From Rubrivivax sp. (GTDB taxonomy: Bacteria; Pseudomonadota; Gammaproteobacteria; Burkholderiales; Burkholderiaceae_C), in assembly GCA_030681795.1 (NCBI GenBank), contig JAUXRG010000019.1, positions 1-53,351 on the forward strand: DNA of 53,351 nt, in the 5' to 3' direction. Below, in pieces: positions 36,409 through 44,665 of this stretch. The position numbers and the translations under genes are program-made. Every line of letters starts with the position of its first letter. Position 1 is the stretch's first letter. The notes under the pieces are model-generated. The model was not told the DNA's origin. It worked only from the letters and a program-made list of their open reading frames with translations, and did no database searches.

Positions 36409-38010
36409 TCAGGCCCCGGCCACCTCGCAGCCGGCGGTGAAGGCTTCCTCGAAGACCGAATAGCCCGCCAGGTCGGCATGCGCGAAACGCACCCGGCCGC
36501 GCGCCGCGCGCAAGGCCTGCAGCGCCGGGTGGCCGTGCACGCCGGGCTGCGGGATGGCCATGGCGTGGCCCCAGCGCATCAGCTCGATGCGCTGCACAAG
36601 GCGGCGGATATCGGGGTGCGCGGCCTGCAGATCCTGCAGCACCCGTTCGGCCCAGGGTGCGGGGTCGTCGGCCAGGAGCGCGGCGCGCTGGCCGAGCGGC
36701 AGTGCGTGATAAGCCGTCAGTACCGTGGGCCCGGCATGCGGGCGCAGGCTCTGGTGCATGGCGTCCACATAGCCCAGGCCGGCGCTGCCGTAGACGACGT
36801 TGTCCCACGATGGCGGCGCCCCATCGGCGCGGTCGGGCAGCGGCTCGGGCAGGTGCAGGTTGGCCACAAGCCAGGGCGCGCAGGCCAGCCGCGCGGCGGC
36901 CTCGCGCAGGGCCTGCGGCGGCGATTCGAGCACCCGCGCCGCCACGAACAGCGGCAGCGCCAGCACGACCTGCGGCGCGGTCCAGGCCTCGACCTGTTGG
37001 GCCGCCTCGTCCCAGGCCAGCACTTGCACCGCATGCCGGGTTTCCGTCACCCGCAATACCGTGCGGCCGGTGTGCAGCCGGCCGGCCCAGGGCGCGGCCA
37101 GGCGCTGCACCAGCCAGGCATTGCCCTCGGGCCAGGTGAAGACCGCTTCGCGCTCGCCCTCCAGCTCGCCCGGCGCGTGAAAGCCGTGGCGGCTGGCGAA
37201 ATAGTGCACGCCGGCCCAGGCCGAAACCGCGGCGATGCCGGCGCCGTAGTCGTCGCGGCAGCAGTAGTCCAGGTACCAGCGCAGGCGGGCGTCGTCGAAT
37301 TGACGCGTGTCCAGCCAGTGCGCGAAGGGGGTGTCGTTCAGCGCGGCGATCTCGGCCGTCCAAGGCGATCGATGGGCCGGCAAGGCGAAGGCGCGGCCGC
37401 CATTCGGCCCGCGCTGCAGCCGCGCCACCTCGCTGGCAAAGCGCTGCACTTGCCGGGCCATGGGCGAGGCCGGGTCGGCCGGCGGCAGCAGGCCCTCGAC
37501 CCAGGCGCCATCGATGAACAAACGCTCCTGCGGGCTGTGGCAGAGATGGCGCTCGTCGGGCACGGTGCGGCCGAACTCGCTCCTGAGCAGGCCGATCTCG
37601 TGCAGCCATTCGGCCACCTCGTGCGATTCGGGTGCCGGCAGCGGCAGGTAGTGCGCCGCCAGCGGGCAGCCCATGCCGGCGAGCGTGTGGCCGCGGCTGT
37701 TGCCGCCGGCGCTATCTTCCAGCTCCAGCAGATGGACGTCGCCATGGCCCGCGCGTGCGTAGGCCCGCGCCGCGGCCAGGCCGGCGACGCCGGCACCCAC
37801 CACCAGCACGCCCGCGCGGCGCTGCACGGCGGGCGCGGGCAGGCGCTGTGGCTCGCGCAGGCGGTGGCCACGCTCGTGCCGCGCACCCAGCCAGACGGCA
37901 GGCACCGGCGCGGCCTCGCGCGGCGTGCAGCCCGCCAGCGCCAGGCCGCCCGCGCCCAGCAGTTGCCGGCGCGTGGGACCGGCCGTCCTTAATGCGTGAC
38001 CTTGCCCCAT
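36409..38010 (-). CDS. FAD-dependent amine-oxidase-like oxidoreductase, predicted Tat lipoprotein
   Basis: A 533-residue flavoprotein. The N-terminus [16 protein letters not shown] combines a twin-arginine motif with a lipobox, so it is probably exported folded and lipidated. The FAD-binding motif is [14 protein letters not shown] (about 75-90), and the C-terminus has the flavin-contact region [16 protein letters not shown]. It starts at ATG 38010, inside the 3' end of the spermidine-synthase-like gene (22-bp overlap). Polyamine or other amine oxidation is suggested only by this neighbour. Confidence 0.85.
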   Translation of the reverse strand: MGQGHALRTAGPTRRQLLGAGGLALAGCTPREAAPVPAVWLGARHERGHRLREPQRLPAPAVQRRAGVLVVGAGVAGLAAARAYARAGHGDVHLLELEDSAGGNSRGHTLAGMGCPLAAHYLPLPAPESHEVAEWLHEIGLLRSEFGRTVPDERHLCHSPQERLFIDGAWVEGLLPPADPASPMARQVQRFASEVARLQRGPNGGRAFALPAHRSPWTAEIAALNDTPFAHWLDTRQFDDARLRWYLDYCCRDDYGAGIAAVSAWAGVHYFASRHGFHAPGELEGEREAVFTWPEGNAWLVQRLAAPWAGRLHTGRTVLRVTETRHAVQVLAWDEAAQQVEAWTAPQVVLALPLFVAARVLESPPQALREAAARLACAPWLVANLHLPEPLPDRADGAPPSWDNVVYGSAGLGYVDAMHQSLRPHAGPTVLTAYHALPLGQRAALLADDPAPWAERVLQDLQAAHPDIRRLVQRIELMRWGHAMAIPQPGVHGHPALQALRAARGRVRFAHADLAGYSVFEEAFTAGCEVAGA

Positions 38011-39596
38011 TCCTCTTCGAAGGTGGTCACCAGCACCTGGTTGCTCAGCCGGTTGGGCTGCGCCGGCACCCGCGCCATGTCGGGCGGAAACTGCAGCAGC
38101 GCGGGCAGCCCCTCGAGCGTAAGAAAGCGCAGGCCCGGCGGCAGCGCGGTGGGCAGGCGCCAGGGCCGACGCCCGGCGATGACGAAGCCCCATTCGCCGA
38201 AGCTCGGCACATGCACGTGCAGCGGTGTCGTCGCCAGGCCCACGGCTTCGAGCGTGGCCACCACGGTCCAGAAACTCTTGCGCGCCACCAGCGGCGAGGT
38301 CGTCTGCACCACCATGTAGCCGCCCGCGGCCAGCGCCTGGTCGGCGCGCTGGTAGAAGCTCGTGGTGTAGAGCTTGCCCAGCGCGAAGTTGGTGGGGTCG
38401 GGGAAGTCGACGATGATGAGATCGAAGCTCTCGCCGCCCCGGGCCACATGGGCTTCGAGCCAGCTGAAGGCGTCGGCGTTGACGATGCGCAGCTTGGGGC
38501 TGGCCAATGCCCCGCCGTTGAGTGCACTGAGCAGCGGGTGGCGCGCGAAGAGCTGCGTCATGTGCGGGTCCAGCTCGACCAGCGTGACCTGCGCCACGCC
38601 GGGGTAGCGCAGCACCTCGCGCACGGCCATGCCGTCGCCGCCGCCCAGCACCAGCACGCGCCGCGGCGCACCCTGCGCGGAGTAAGCGGCCAGCGCCGGG
38701 TGGACCAGCGTCTCGTGGTAGCGGTATTCGTCGCGCGAGTGGAACTGCAGGTTGCCGTTGAGGAACAGGCGCACCCCTGCCGGCCCGGCCGTCACCACGA
38801 CGCGCTGGTAGTCGCTGCTTTCGCGCACGATCACGTCGTCGCCGTAGAAACGGTCTTCGGCCCAGGTGGTGAGGTGCTCGGCGCCCAGCATCGCCGCGCC
38901 CAGCACCGCGACCACTGCGGCACAGGCCAGCGCATGGGCGCGCCACTGGCGCAGCTCGCCGCGGAAGATGAAGAGCGCCCACACCGCCACCGCGGCGTTG
39001 AGCAGGCCGAAGAACAGGCCGGTGCGCACCAGCCCCAGGTGCGGCACGAAGAGCAGCGGGAAGGCCACCGCCACCACCAGCGCGCCCAGGTAGTCGAAGG
39101 TCAGCACCTGCGCGACCAGCTCGCTCAGCGCCCAGCGCGGGCTGAAGTGGCTCTTCAGGATGCGCATCACCAGGGGGATCTCCAGCCCCACCAGCATGCC
39201 GATCAGACCCACCAGCGCGTACAGCAGCACGCGGAATGCCCCGTCCGCCTGCGCCGGCAGCGTGCTGTGGGCAACGAACAGCGCCGCCGGCATCAGCCCG
39301 CCGATGAGCCCGACCAGCAGCTCGATGCGCAGGAACTGCGCGACGAGCTGCCGCTGCACCAGCCGGCTGGCCCAGGAGCCCAGCCCCATGGCAAAGAGAT
39401 AGGTGCCGATGACGGTGGAGAACTGCAGCACCGAGTCACCCAGCAACCAGCTCGCCAGCGCACCGGCGGCGAGTTCATAGACCAACCCGCAGGCCGCGAC
39501 CACGAAGACCGAAACCAGCAGGGCCAGCTCGGCCGGCGACACGCGGGCCGAAGCGGCCTGCCCGGCAGGCTCGGCGGGGGCGGCGACCGTGGGCAT
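37989..39596 (-). CDS. Membrane-bound spermidine-synthase-like aminopropyltransferase
   Basis: A 535-residue protein. Seven or so hydrophobic helices fill residues ~25-225. The C-terminal half is a spermidine-synthase/SAM-type domain with SSDYQRVVVT, FLNGNLQFHSRDEYRYHE, VLVLGGGDGMAVREVL and DAFSWL, plus the catalytic-loop-like VDFPDPTNFALGKLYTTSFY. Such membrane fusions occur with DUF350, DUF4178 and SPFH genes, all of which occur 2-5 kb away here. The product is not proven to be spermidine. ATG 39596 is chosen over a TTG at 39614. Confidence 0.87.
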   Translation of the reverse strand: MPTVAAPAEPAGQAASARVSPAELALLVSVFVVAACGLVYELAAGALASWLLGDSVLQFSTVIGTYLFAMGLGSWASRLVQRQLVAQFLRIELLVGLIGGLMPAALFVAHSTLPAQADGAFRVLLYALVGLIGMLVGLEIPLVMRILKSHFSPRWALSELVAQVLTFDYLGALVVAVAFPLLFVPHLGLVRTGLFFGLLNAAVAVWALFIFRGELRQWRAHALACAAVVAVLGAAMLGAEHLTTWAEDRFYGDDVIVRESSDYQRVVVTAGPAGVRLFLNGNLQFHSRDEYRYHETLVHPALAAYSAQGAPRRVLVLGGGDGMAVREVLRYPGVAQVTLVELDPHMTQLFARHPLLSALNGGALASPKLRIVNADAFSWLEAHVARGGESFDLIIVDFPDPTNFALGKLYTTSFYQRADQALAAGGYMVVQTTSPLVARKSFWTVVATLEAVGLATTPLHVHVPSFGEWGFVIAGRRPWRLPTALPPGLRFLTLEGLPALLQFPPDMARVPAQPNRLSNQVLVTTFEEEWGKVTH

Positions 39597-39651
39597 CCGG
39601 CGAGAGTCGTTCAAGGTGGGCCGGCCTGCGGCGGCGGACTCTCGGGCCGGC

Positions 39652-40380
39652 TCAGGGATAGGCGCGGCCCAGTTCCTCGTTCACCAGCGACTTCAACTGT
39701 TCCAGCCCGAAGCTGGGCAGGGGCCGCCCGTTGACGAAGAACTCCGGTGTCTTGGTCACGCCCAGGACCCGGGCGTCCTCCATATCCTGCGCCATGCGCT
39801 GGGAAATCTCGGGGGCTTGCATATCGTTGCGCAGCCGGTCGAGATCGAGCCCGAGGCCGCCCAGCGCCTCCCAGACTTGATCCATTCGGGCTTCATGCTG
39901 CACGGCCCAGCGCGGCTGCGAGGCATACAGGGCCTCCAGCGTCGGCAGGTATTTGGCCTGCTTGCGGGCGGCCTCGAGGACCCGCACCACCTGGTCCGAT
40001 CCCTTGTGGAACGGCACATGGCGAACCGACAGCCGGATCCTGTCCGGATTGGCCGACAGCATCTTCTTGACGTGCGGAAAGAAGACGGCGCAGGTCTCGC
40101 AGGCCGGGTCGAAGAACTCCACGATATGCACCTTGGCATCGGCGTTGCCGAAGGTCGGTGCCTGTTCGCGCGTCAGGGCCGGTGGGTGGCTCGCAGCGGC
40201 GAGCTGCGAGGACTGCACCTTTTCCTTCTTGTAGATCAAGGTCGCCGCCACGAAGGCCACGAGCAGTGCCACCAGCGCCCCGATGAAGAGGTTTCTTCGC
40301 GCCGTCGCGCCCGCCTGGGGTGCGAGCGGCAGCTGCGGGCCCGTCGCCTTGGGCGGGTTCGGCTTGGATTTTCGGCTCAT
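39652..40380 (-). CDS. DsbA-like membrane-anchored thiol:disulfide oxidoreductase
   Basis: A 242-residue protein with one N-terminal membrane helix (about 30-50) and a periplasmic thioredoxin/DsbA-like domain. The active site is FDPACETCAVF, a CETC pair rather than the CPHC of classical DsbA. The cis-proline region is KTPEFFVNGRPL. It overlaps dsbB by 4 bp (ATGA), so the two form an oxidase pair. It resembles the BdbD-type partner more than E. coli DsbA. Confidence 0.88.
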   Translation of the reverse strand: MSRKSKPNPPKATGPQLPLAPQAGATARRNLFIGALVALLVAFVAATLIYKKEKVQSSQLAAASHPPALTREQAPTFGNADAKVHIVEFFDPACETCAVFFPHVKKMLSANPDRIRLSVRHVPFHKGSDQVVRVLEAARKQAKYLPTLEALYASQPRWAVQHEARMDQVWEALGGLGLDLDRLRNDMQAPEISQRMAQDMEDARVLGVTKTPEFFVNGRPLPSFGLEQLKSLVNEELGRAYP

Positions 40381-40814
40381 CGGGGGCTCCGGATGCGCGC
40401 CGCGATCAGCAGCGCATTGAGGGTTGAAAAGGCGATGAAGGACAGCAGCGGTATGTCGACAAAGCCCAACCACTGGATCTGAACTTCCGAGCAGGGCACG
40501 CCTTGCGTGCAGGGCTGGATCCCTTCGGGTATCCAGCCCGCGATGAGCAGCACCTGCCACAGCGAGACCAGCCAGCCTGTGAGCGTGAGTGCCAGGGCGT
40601 AGCGCACGACCTTGCCGTCGAAGGGGAAGAGCCCGAGGGGCAGGATCAGCACGAGCGGAAAGATGAAGATGCGCTGATACCAGCATAGGACGCAGGGCGG
40701 GAGCTGCATGATCTCGCTGAAGAAGAGCGCCCCCAAGGTGGACAGGCTGGCGATCACCCAGCACGCAAAGACGAGCATCCAGGCTGAATCAGGCGATCGT
40801 TCAGGACGGTTCAT
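40377..40814 (-). CDS. DsbB/BdbC-like disulfide bond formation membrane protein
   Basis: A 145-residue protein with four membrane helices. The first cysteine pair is CVLCWYQR (Cys41, Cys44) and the second is PCTQGVPC (Cys102, Cys108). These pass electrons from the periplasmic partner to quinone. The short length and CVLCWYQR fit the BdbC-type branch. It is divergent from the phosphatase gene and coupled to the DsbA-like gene. Confidence 0.92.
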   Translation of the reverse strand: MNRPERSPDSAWMLVFACWVIASLSTLGALFFSEIMQLPPCVLCWYQRIFIFPLVLILPLGLFPFDGKVVRYALALTLTGWLVSLWQVLLIAGWIPEGIQPCTQGVPCSEVQIQWLGFVDIPLLSFIAFSTLNALLIAARIRSPR

Positions 40815-40907
40815 CGAGGGTCGGCTCTCAAGAGTGCGCGCGGCCGCGGTCGGCGCGGGGTCGGGGTGCGGAACGGTGCCCACTGTAATCGCCGGACAAT
40901 CGCCGCC

Positions 40908-41576
40908 ATGGGAACCCTGTACCTCGTGCGCCACGGCCAGGCCTCGTTCGGCGCCGCCGACTACGACCAGCTCAGTGGTCTGGGCGCGCGCCAATGCCAT
41001 GCGCTGGGGCAGTGGATGCGCGAACGCGGCCTGCGCTTCGAGGCCGTGCTGCGCGGTACGCTGCGCCGCCATGCGCAGTCGCTGGCCGCATTGGCCGAAG
41101 GCTACGGCGAGCTGCCCGCCGCGCTGGAGTGGCCCGGCCTGAACGAGTACGACGGCGCCGCGCTCATCGCCGCCATCCACCCGCAGCCCCTGGGCAGGCT
41201 CGATACACCCGAGGCCTACCGCACCCACTTTCGTCTGCTGCGCCAGGGCCTGGAGCGCTGGATGGCCGGCGAGACCGCGCCCGTGGGCATGCCGCGCTAC
41301 GCCGATTTCGTGGCCGGCATCACCGCCGCGCTCGACCATGTGCGCACGGCCCACGAGGGCGATGTGCTGCTGGTCAGCAGCGGCGGGCCCATCGCCACCG
41401 CCGTGGGCCAGGTGCTGGGCACTGCCCCGGCTGCGACCATCGATCTGAACATGCGCATCCGCAACAGCGCGCTCACCGAGTTCGCCTTCACGCCCCGGCG
41501 GCACATGCTGGTGAGCTACAACCACCTGCCGCACCTCGACCACCCCGAGCGGCGGGAGTGGGAAACCTACAGCTGA
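40908..41576 (+). CDS. Histidine phosphatase (phosphoglycerate-mutase-like) family protein
   Basis: A 222-residue branch-1 histidine phosphatase. The catalytic histidine is in YLVRHGQASFG (RHG motif), and the second conserved His region is VLLVSSGGPIATA, where the usual His is replaced by Ser-Ser-Gly. NEYDGAALI near residue 80 supplies the acidic residue. Substrate is unknown. ATG 40908 starts just before the catalytic strand. It is convergent with DUF350 (11-bp gap). Confidence 0.85.
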   Translation: MGTLYLVRHGQASFGAADYDQLSGLGARQCHALGQWMRERGLRFEAVLRGTLRRHAQSLAALAEGYGELPAALEWPGLNEYDGAALIAAIHPQPLGRLDTPEAYRTHFRLLRQGLERWMAGETAPVGMPRYADFVAGITAALDHVRTAHEGDVLLVSSGGPIATAVGQVLGTAPAATIDLNMRIRNSALTEFAFTPRRHMLVSYNHLPHLDHPERREWETYS

Positions 41577-41587
41577 GCGGCGCGGGG

Positions 41588-41812
41588 CTAGCCGTGCACG
41601 GCGGCCGCCACGATCAGCCCGATGGCGATGCACATGGCGCCCACCACGATGGCCAGCGCAACGTTCTTCTTCTCGATGATCTCGTCCCACAGCTGGTAGG
41701 GCGTGAGCCTGTCGATGACCACGAAGCACAGCCAGAACACGGCCACGCCCAGCAGCGCGAACAGTGCCGAGCCGACGAAGACGCCGGGCCTGAGCCACTC
41801 GATTCCCATCAT
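41588..41812 (-). CDS. DUF350 small membrane protein
   Basis: A 74-residue protein with two membrane helices (about 11-33 and 50-72) separated by the polar loop DRLTPYQLWDEIIEKKN, the DUF350 signature. Function is unknown; the family co-occurs with DUF4178 and SPFH proteins and membrane aminopropyltransferases in envelope-stress-type loci. GGAG elements precede the start. It is the last gene of the SPFH-DUF4178-DUF350 group. Confidence 0.9.
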   Translation of the reverse strand: MMGIEWLRPGVFVGSALFALLGVAVFWLCFVVIDRLTPYQLWDEIIEKKNVALAIVVGAMCIAIGLIVAAAVHG

Positions 41813-41836
41813 CTCCGCTCTCCTTGTGCTTGCTTG

Positions 41837-43411
41837 CTATTTGTGGCCGCCGCCGCTGGACCAGCCACCGTAAGACCCGCCCCCGGTGCGCACACCGCCG
41901 GCCGAGCCGCCGCCACTGCATTGCGAGAGGATCACGATCAGCATCAGGACCACCATCACGATGATGACGCCCCTGCGCAGGCCCAGGCCGGATGACAGCG
42001 GCGCCACGTCGCGCTGCAGCGCCGCGCGCGCCGCCGGGGCGATGACGAAGGCGTCGGCCACCGTCCCGGCGTCCAGGGTTTCGCCGGCCGACCAGATGAC
42101 TTCGCCCGCGGTCTGTTCGCGCGACAACCGCGCCTGGGCCGCGTGGCCGCTGCCCTCGAAGTCGGTGACCTGGGCGCGTTCGTCGCGCTGCACGCGCCAG
42201 TAGAACTCGCCCTGCACCCAGGTGACCTTGGCGGCGTAGCTCCAGCGCTGGCGGTAGTTCACCCCTTGCCACTGCGCCTGCTCGCCACGCACCACGGGCG
42301 CGCCGGTGATCGGCCGCACCCAGCTCCAGCCCTCGTTGCTGTCGACCAGGAAGGCAAATCCTTCGCTGCGGTGGTACAGCAGGTACTCGCGCCAGAAGGT
42401 GGTTTCCTCCTCGGCGTCTTCGGGGATGTCGCAGCGTTCCTGGTAGCCCACCACCTGCCAGGGCAGGGGCGGGCCGCCCAGCGCCAGCGTGCCGCTGCGG
42501 CCCAGTGCGATCTGCGGCTCGGCACCGCCCACGCCGGCGTTGTTCTGCGGGTAGTGCCTGAGCTCGGCACCCACGCCGGCGGATAGGTCCACCACCGCGT
42601 GGCACTGGTGGCAGCTGAGGCTTTGCGTGCTGGCGAGCTTGATCTCCAGCGCCGCGCCGCAGCTGGGGCATTCGATCGCGCGGCCGGCCAGCGTCTTCTC
42701 GCTCGTTTCCTTCAGGCCGCTCAGGGCCAGTTCGGACAGCGCCACGGCGCGCCCCACCGACCAGCCCGGCTTGCCTGCCGCGCGGCCCTCCAGCGTGGCC
42801 ACCTCGCCGGCGGGGTTGCGCAGGTCGACGACCGTGAACTCGCCTTGCAGCTGCGGCGGCGTGGGCAGCTCGCCCTGCGCAGCGATGAGCCTGGCGCGCA
42901 CCACCGAAGCCACGTCCCAGGCGCGGCCCTCGGCCAGGGTTCGGCCCCCCGCGCGCAGCGTGTCGATCGCCGGTGCGTCGGCGGGCAGCGGCGCGTCGAA
43001 GGCGATGACGTAGGCGCCGTTGTCCTCGCTCAACCAAGCCGACCGTCCGTTGTCGAAGAGGGCGTGCCACTCGTTCCAGGTGCCGCCCAGGGTCGAACCG
43101 GCTTTGCCGGGCGACCCTGCCCCCTCGGGGGGCGGTGCCGGCGCAGCCGGCGCCTGGGGGCCCATGGAATAGCCGTACTGCAGCCGCCCGACGAGTGTGA
43201 AGGCCACGCCCTGGCGCGTGCCGCTGGCGCCCAGCTGCAGCGGGCTGTGGTCGTCGAAAAGCTCGGCGCTGACGCCGATGCGCCGCAAGGCCTCGCCGTC
43301 GCGCACCAGCGTGCTGCGGCAGAAGCTGCACACCGCGCTGCTCGAAGCGGCGCTGGCGAATTCGACCGCTGCCCCGCAATTGGGGCACGCGGCGCGGTAG
43401 GCGCGAGTCAC
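41837..43411 (-). CDS. Zinc-ribbon / double-DUF4178 membrane-anchored protein
   Basis: A 524-residue protein. It begins with a zinc ribbon (CPNC at 9-12, CSFC at 28-31), followed by a first DUF4178 domain. A second ribbon (CPSC, CHQC, about 255-280) and a second DUF4178 domain come next (FWREYLLYHRSEGFAFL, YRQRWSYAAKVTWVQGEFYW). A single membrane helix lies near residue 485-503, then a Gly/Ser-rich tail. Residues ~83-106 (PQAPAAPAPPPEGAGSPGKA) are encoded by a GC-rich palindromic repeat. Start is GTG at the conserved ribbon. Function unknown. Confidence 0.85.
   Translation of the reverse strand: MTRAYRAACPNCGAAVEFASAASSSAVCSFCRSTLVRDGEALRRIGVSAELFDDHSPLQLGASGTRQGVAFTLVGRLQYGYSMGPQAPAAPAPPPEGAGSPGKAGSTLGGTWNEWHALFDNGRSAWLSEDNGAYVIAFDAPLPADAPAIDTLRAGGRTLAEGRAWDVASVVRARLIAAQGELPTPPQLQGEFTVVDLRNPAGEVATLEGRAAGKPGWSVGRAVALSELALSGLKETSEKTLAGRAIECPSCGAALEIKLASTQSLSCHQCHAVVDLSAGVGAELRHYPQNNAGVGGAEPQIALGRSGTLALGGPPLPWQVVGYQERCDIPEDAEEETTFWREYLLYHRSEGFAFLVDSNEGWSWVRPITGAPVVRGEQAQWQGVNYRQRWSYAAKVTWVQGEFYWRVQRDERAQVTDFEGSGHAAQARLSREQTAGEVIWSAGETLDAGTVADAFVIAPAARAALQRDVAPLSSGLGLRRGVIIVMVVLMLIVILSQCSGGGSAGGVRTGGGSYGGWSSGGGHK
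43095..43164 (-). repeat. GC-rich palindromic (REP-like) element inside the DUF4178 gene
   Basis: Read on the minus strand it runs TGGGCCCCCAGG ... CCCCCCGAGGGGG ... GCCCGGCAAAGCCGGTTC, the same order of motifs as the intergenic copy at 43414-43490. It stays in frame and encodes a Pro/Ala/Gly-rich linker. Confidence 0.75.
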
Positions 43412-43413
43412 TG

Positions 43414-43490
43414 TGGGCCCCCAGGCTTGTCGCTGCGCGCCTTCGCCACCCCCCGGGGGGGCTCTTGCAGCGGCCCGGCGAAGCCGGTTC
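43414..43490 (+). repeat. GC-rich palindromic (REP-like) element between SPFH and DUF4178 genes
   Basis: It contains TGGGCCCCCAGG, ACCCCCCGGGGGGG and GCCCGGCGAAGCCGGTTC. It is an inverted relative of the copy within the DUF4178 gene. A shorter related piece (CCACCAGGGGGTGGCGAAGG) lies at the UbiH-family start near 44639-44657. Similar elements are scattered in Comamonadaceae genomes. Confidence 0.75.
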
Positions 43491-43535
43491 CGCGCAAGGC
43501 CTTGGTAGACACCTGAGCTGCCGCTGCCAGAGCGG

Positions 43536-44585
43536 TCACACCAGCTTCTTCAGCAGCTCGGCCTTCTTCGACGCGAACTCGTCCTCGGTGAGGATGCCCT
43601 TGGTCTTCAGGTCGGCCAGCCTCTCCAGCGTGGCCATCACTTCGTCGGGCCGCATGCCCGCGGCGGCCGCCGGCGCGGCGGCGGCTGTGCCACCGGCGCC
43701 CTGCAGGCCCTGGCTGAGCTGCTGCGCCATCATCTGGCCCAGCGCGACGCCGGCGCCCAGTCCCATGGCGTCGCCAGCAATCCCGCTCCCGCCGCCCCCC
43801 GAGCCCGCGCCTTCGGCGAACTTCGGGATCGCCTGCGCTGTCTGGTACTGCATGAACTTGCCCATGTCGCCACCGACCATGCCCATGCCGATCTTCTGGT
43901 CGAGGATCTTCTGCAGGTCTTCGGGCAGGCTCAGGTTCTGCACCGTCACCGACTCCAGCGCCAGGCCGAGCTGGGCGAACCCGGGCGCCGTGGCTTCCTG
44001 CAGTTGCTTGGCAAACTCCACCTGGTTGGCCGCCAGGTCGAGGAAGGGCACGCCGCTTTGCGCCACCGCGTCGCTGAGGTGCTGCAGCATCAGGCCGCGC
44101 AGCTGGCCGTCGAGGTCTTCCACTGTGTAGCGCGCGGTCGTGCCCGAGACCGCGGTATGGAAGAGCTTGGCGTCAGCCACGCGGTAGGCGTAGTTGCCGA
44201 AGGCGCGCAGCCGCACGGCGCCGAAATCCTTGTCGCGGATCGTCACCGGCTGCGTCGTGCCCCAACGCCGGTCGAGCTGCTGGCGCGTGCTGAAGAAATA
44301 GACGTCGCTCTTGAACGGGCTCTGGAAGAGCTTGTCCCAGTTCTTCAGATAGGTCAGCACCGGCAGCGTCTGCGTCGTGAGCTTGTACATCCCAGGGCCG
44401 AAGACGTCGGCCACCTTGCCCTCGTTGACGAAGACGGCCATCTGGCTTTCGCGCACGGTGAGCGACGCGCCGTACTGGATCTCGTTGCCCGCCATCGGGT
44501 AGCGCCAGGCGATCGTTCCGTCGTGGTCTTCAGTCCACTCCAGGATGTCGATGAACTGTTTCTTGATGAAATCCATCAGGGCCAT
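43536..44585 (-). CDS. SPFH-domain protein with C-terminal SHOCT motif (YdjI-like)
   Basis: A 349-residue protein. It starts with an amphipathic segment (MDFIKKQFIDILEW) and carries an SPFH/virion-core-like domain (~20-240: ESQMAVFVNEGKVADVFGPG, FGAVRLRAFGNYAYRV, LALESVTVQNLSLPEDLQ). A Gly/Ala-rich stretch follows. The last ~30 residues (LERLADLKTKGILTEDEF) are a SHOCT motif. Related proteins scaffold membrane stress responses. GGAGG precedes the ATG at 44585. It heads the SPFH-DUF4178-DUF350 group. Confidence 0.9.
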   Translation of the reverse strand: MALMDFIKKQFIDILEWTEDHDGTIAWRYPMAGNEIQYGASLTVRESQMAVFVNEGKVADVFGPGMYKLTTQTLPVLTYLKNWDKLFQSPFKSDVYFFSTRQQLDRRWGTTQPVTIRDKDFGAVRLRAFGNYAYRVADAKLFHTAVSGTTARYTVEDLDGQLRGLMLQHLSDAVAQSGVPFLDLAANQVEFAKQLQEATAPGFAQLGLALESVTVQNLSLPEDLQKILDQKIGMGMVGGDMGKFMQYQTAQAIPKFAEGAGSGGGGSGIAGDAMGLGAGVALGQMMAQQLSQGLQGAGGTAAAAPAAAAGMRPDEVMATLERLADLKTKGILTEDEFASKKAELLKKLV

Positions 44586-44665
44586 GGGCTTGTCCTCCGA
44601 GGGGAGTGAACAGGTGCGGCGAATAATACGCGGCACCCCACCAGGGGGTGGCGAAGGAGTTGGCC

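Noticed and set aside
36409..38982. 857-codon frame for the FAD oxidoreductase
   Set aside because: The first ~320 codons are antisense-type composition over the aminopropyltransferase gene; the Tat/lipobox start at 38010 is far better.
40377..43388. 1003-codon minus-strand frame joining dsbB to sequence under the DUF4178 gene
   Set aside because: Only the last 145 codons (from ATG 40814) are DsbB-like; upstream it is out of frame with the real DUF4178 gene and crosses the plus-strand phosphatase.
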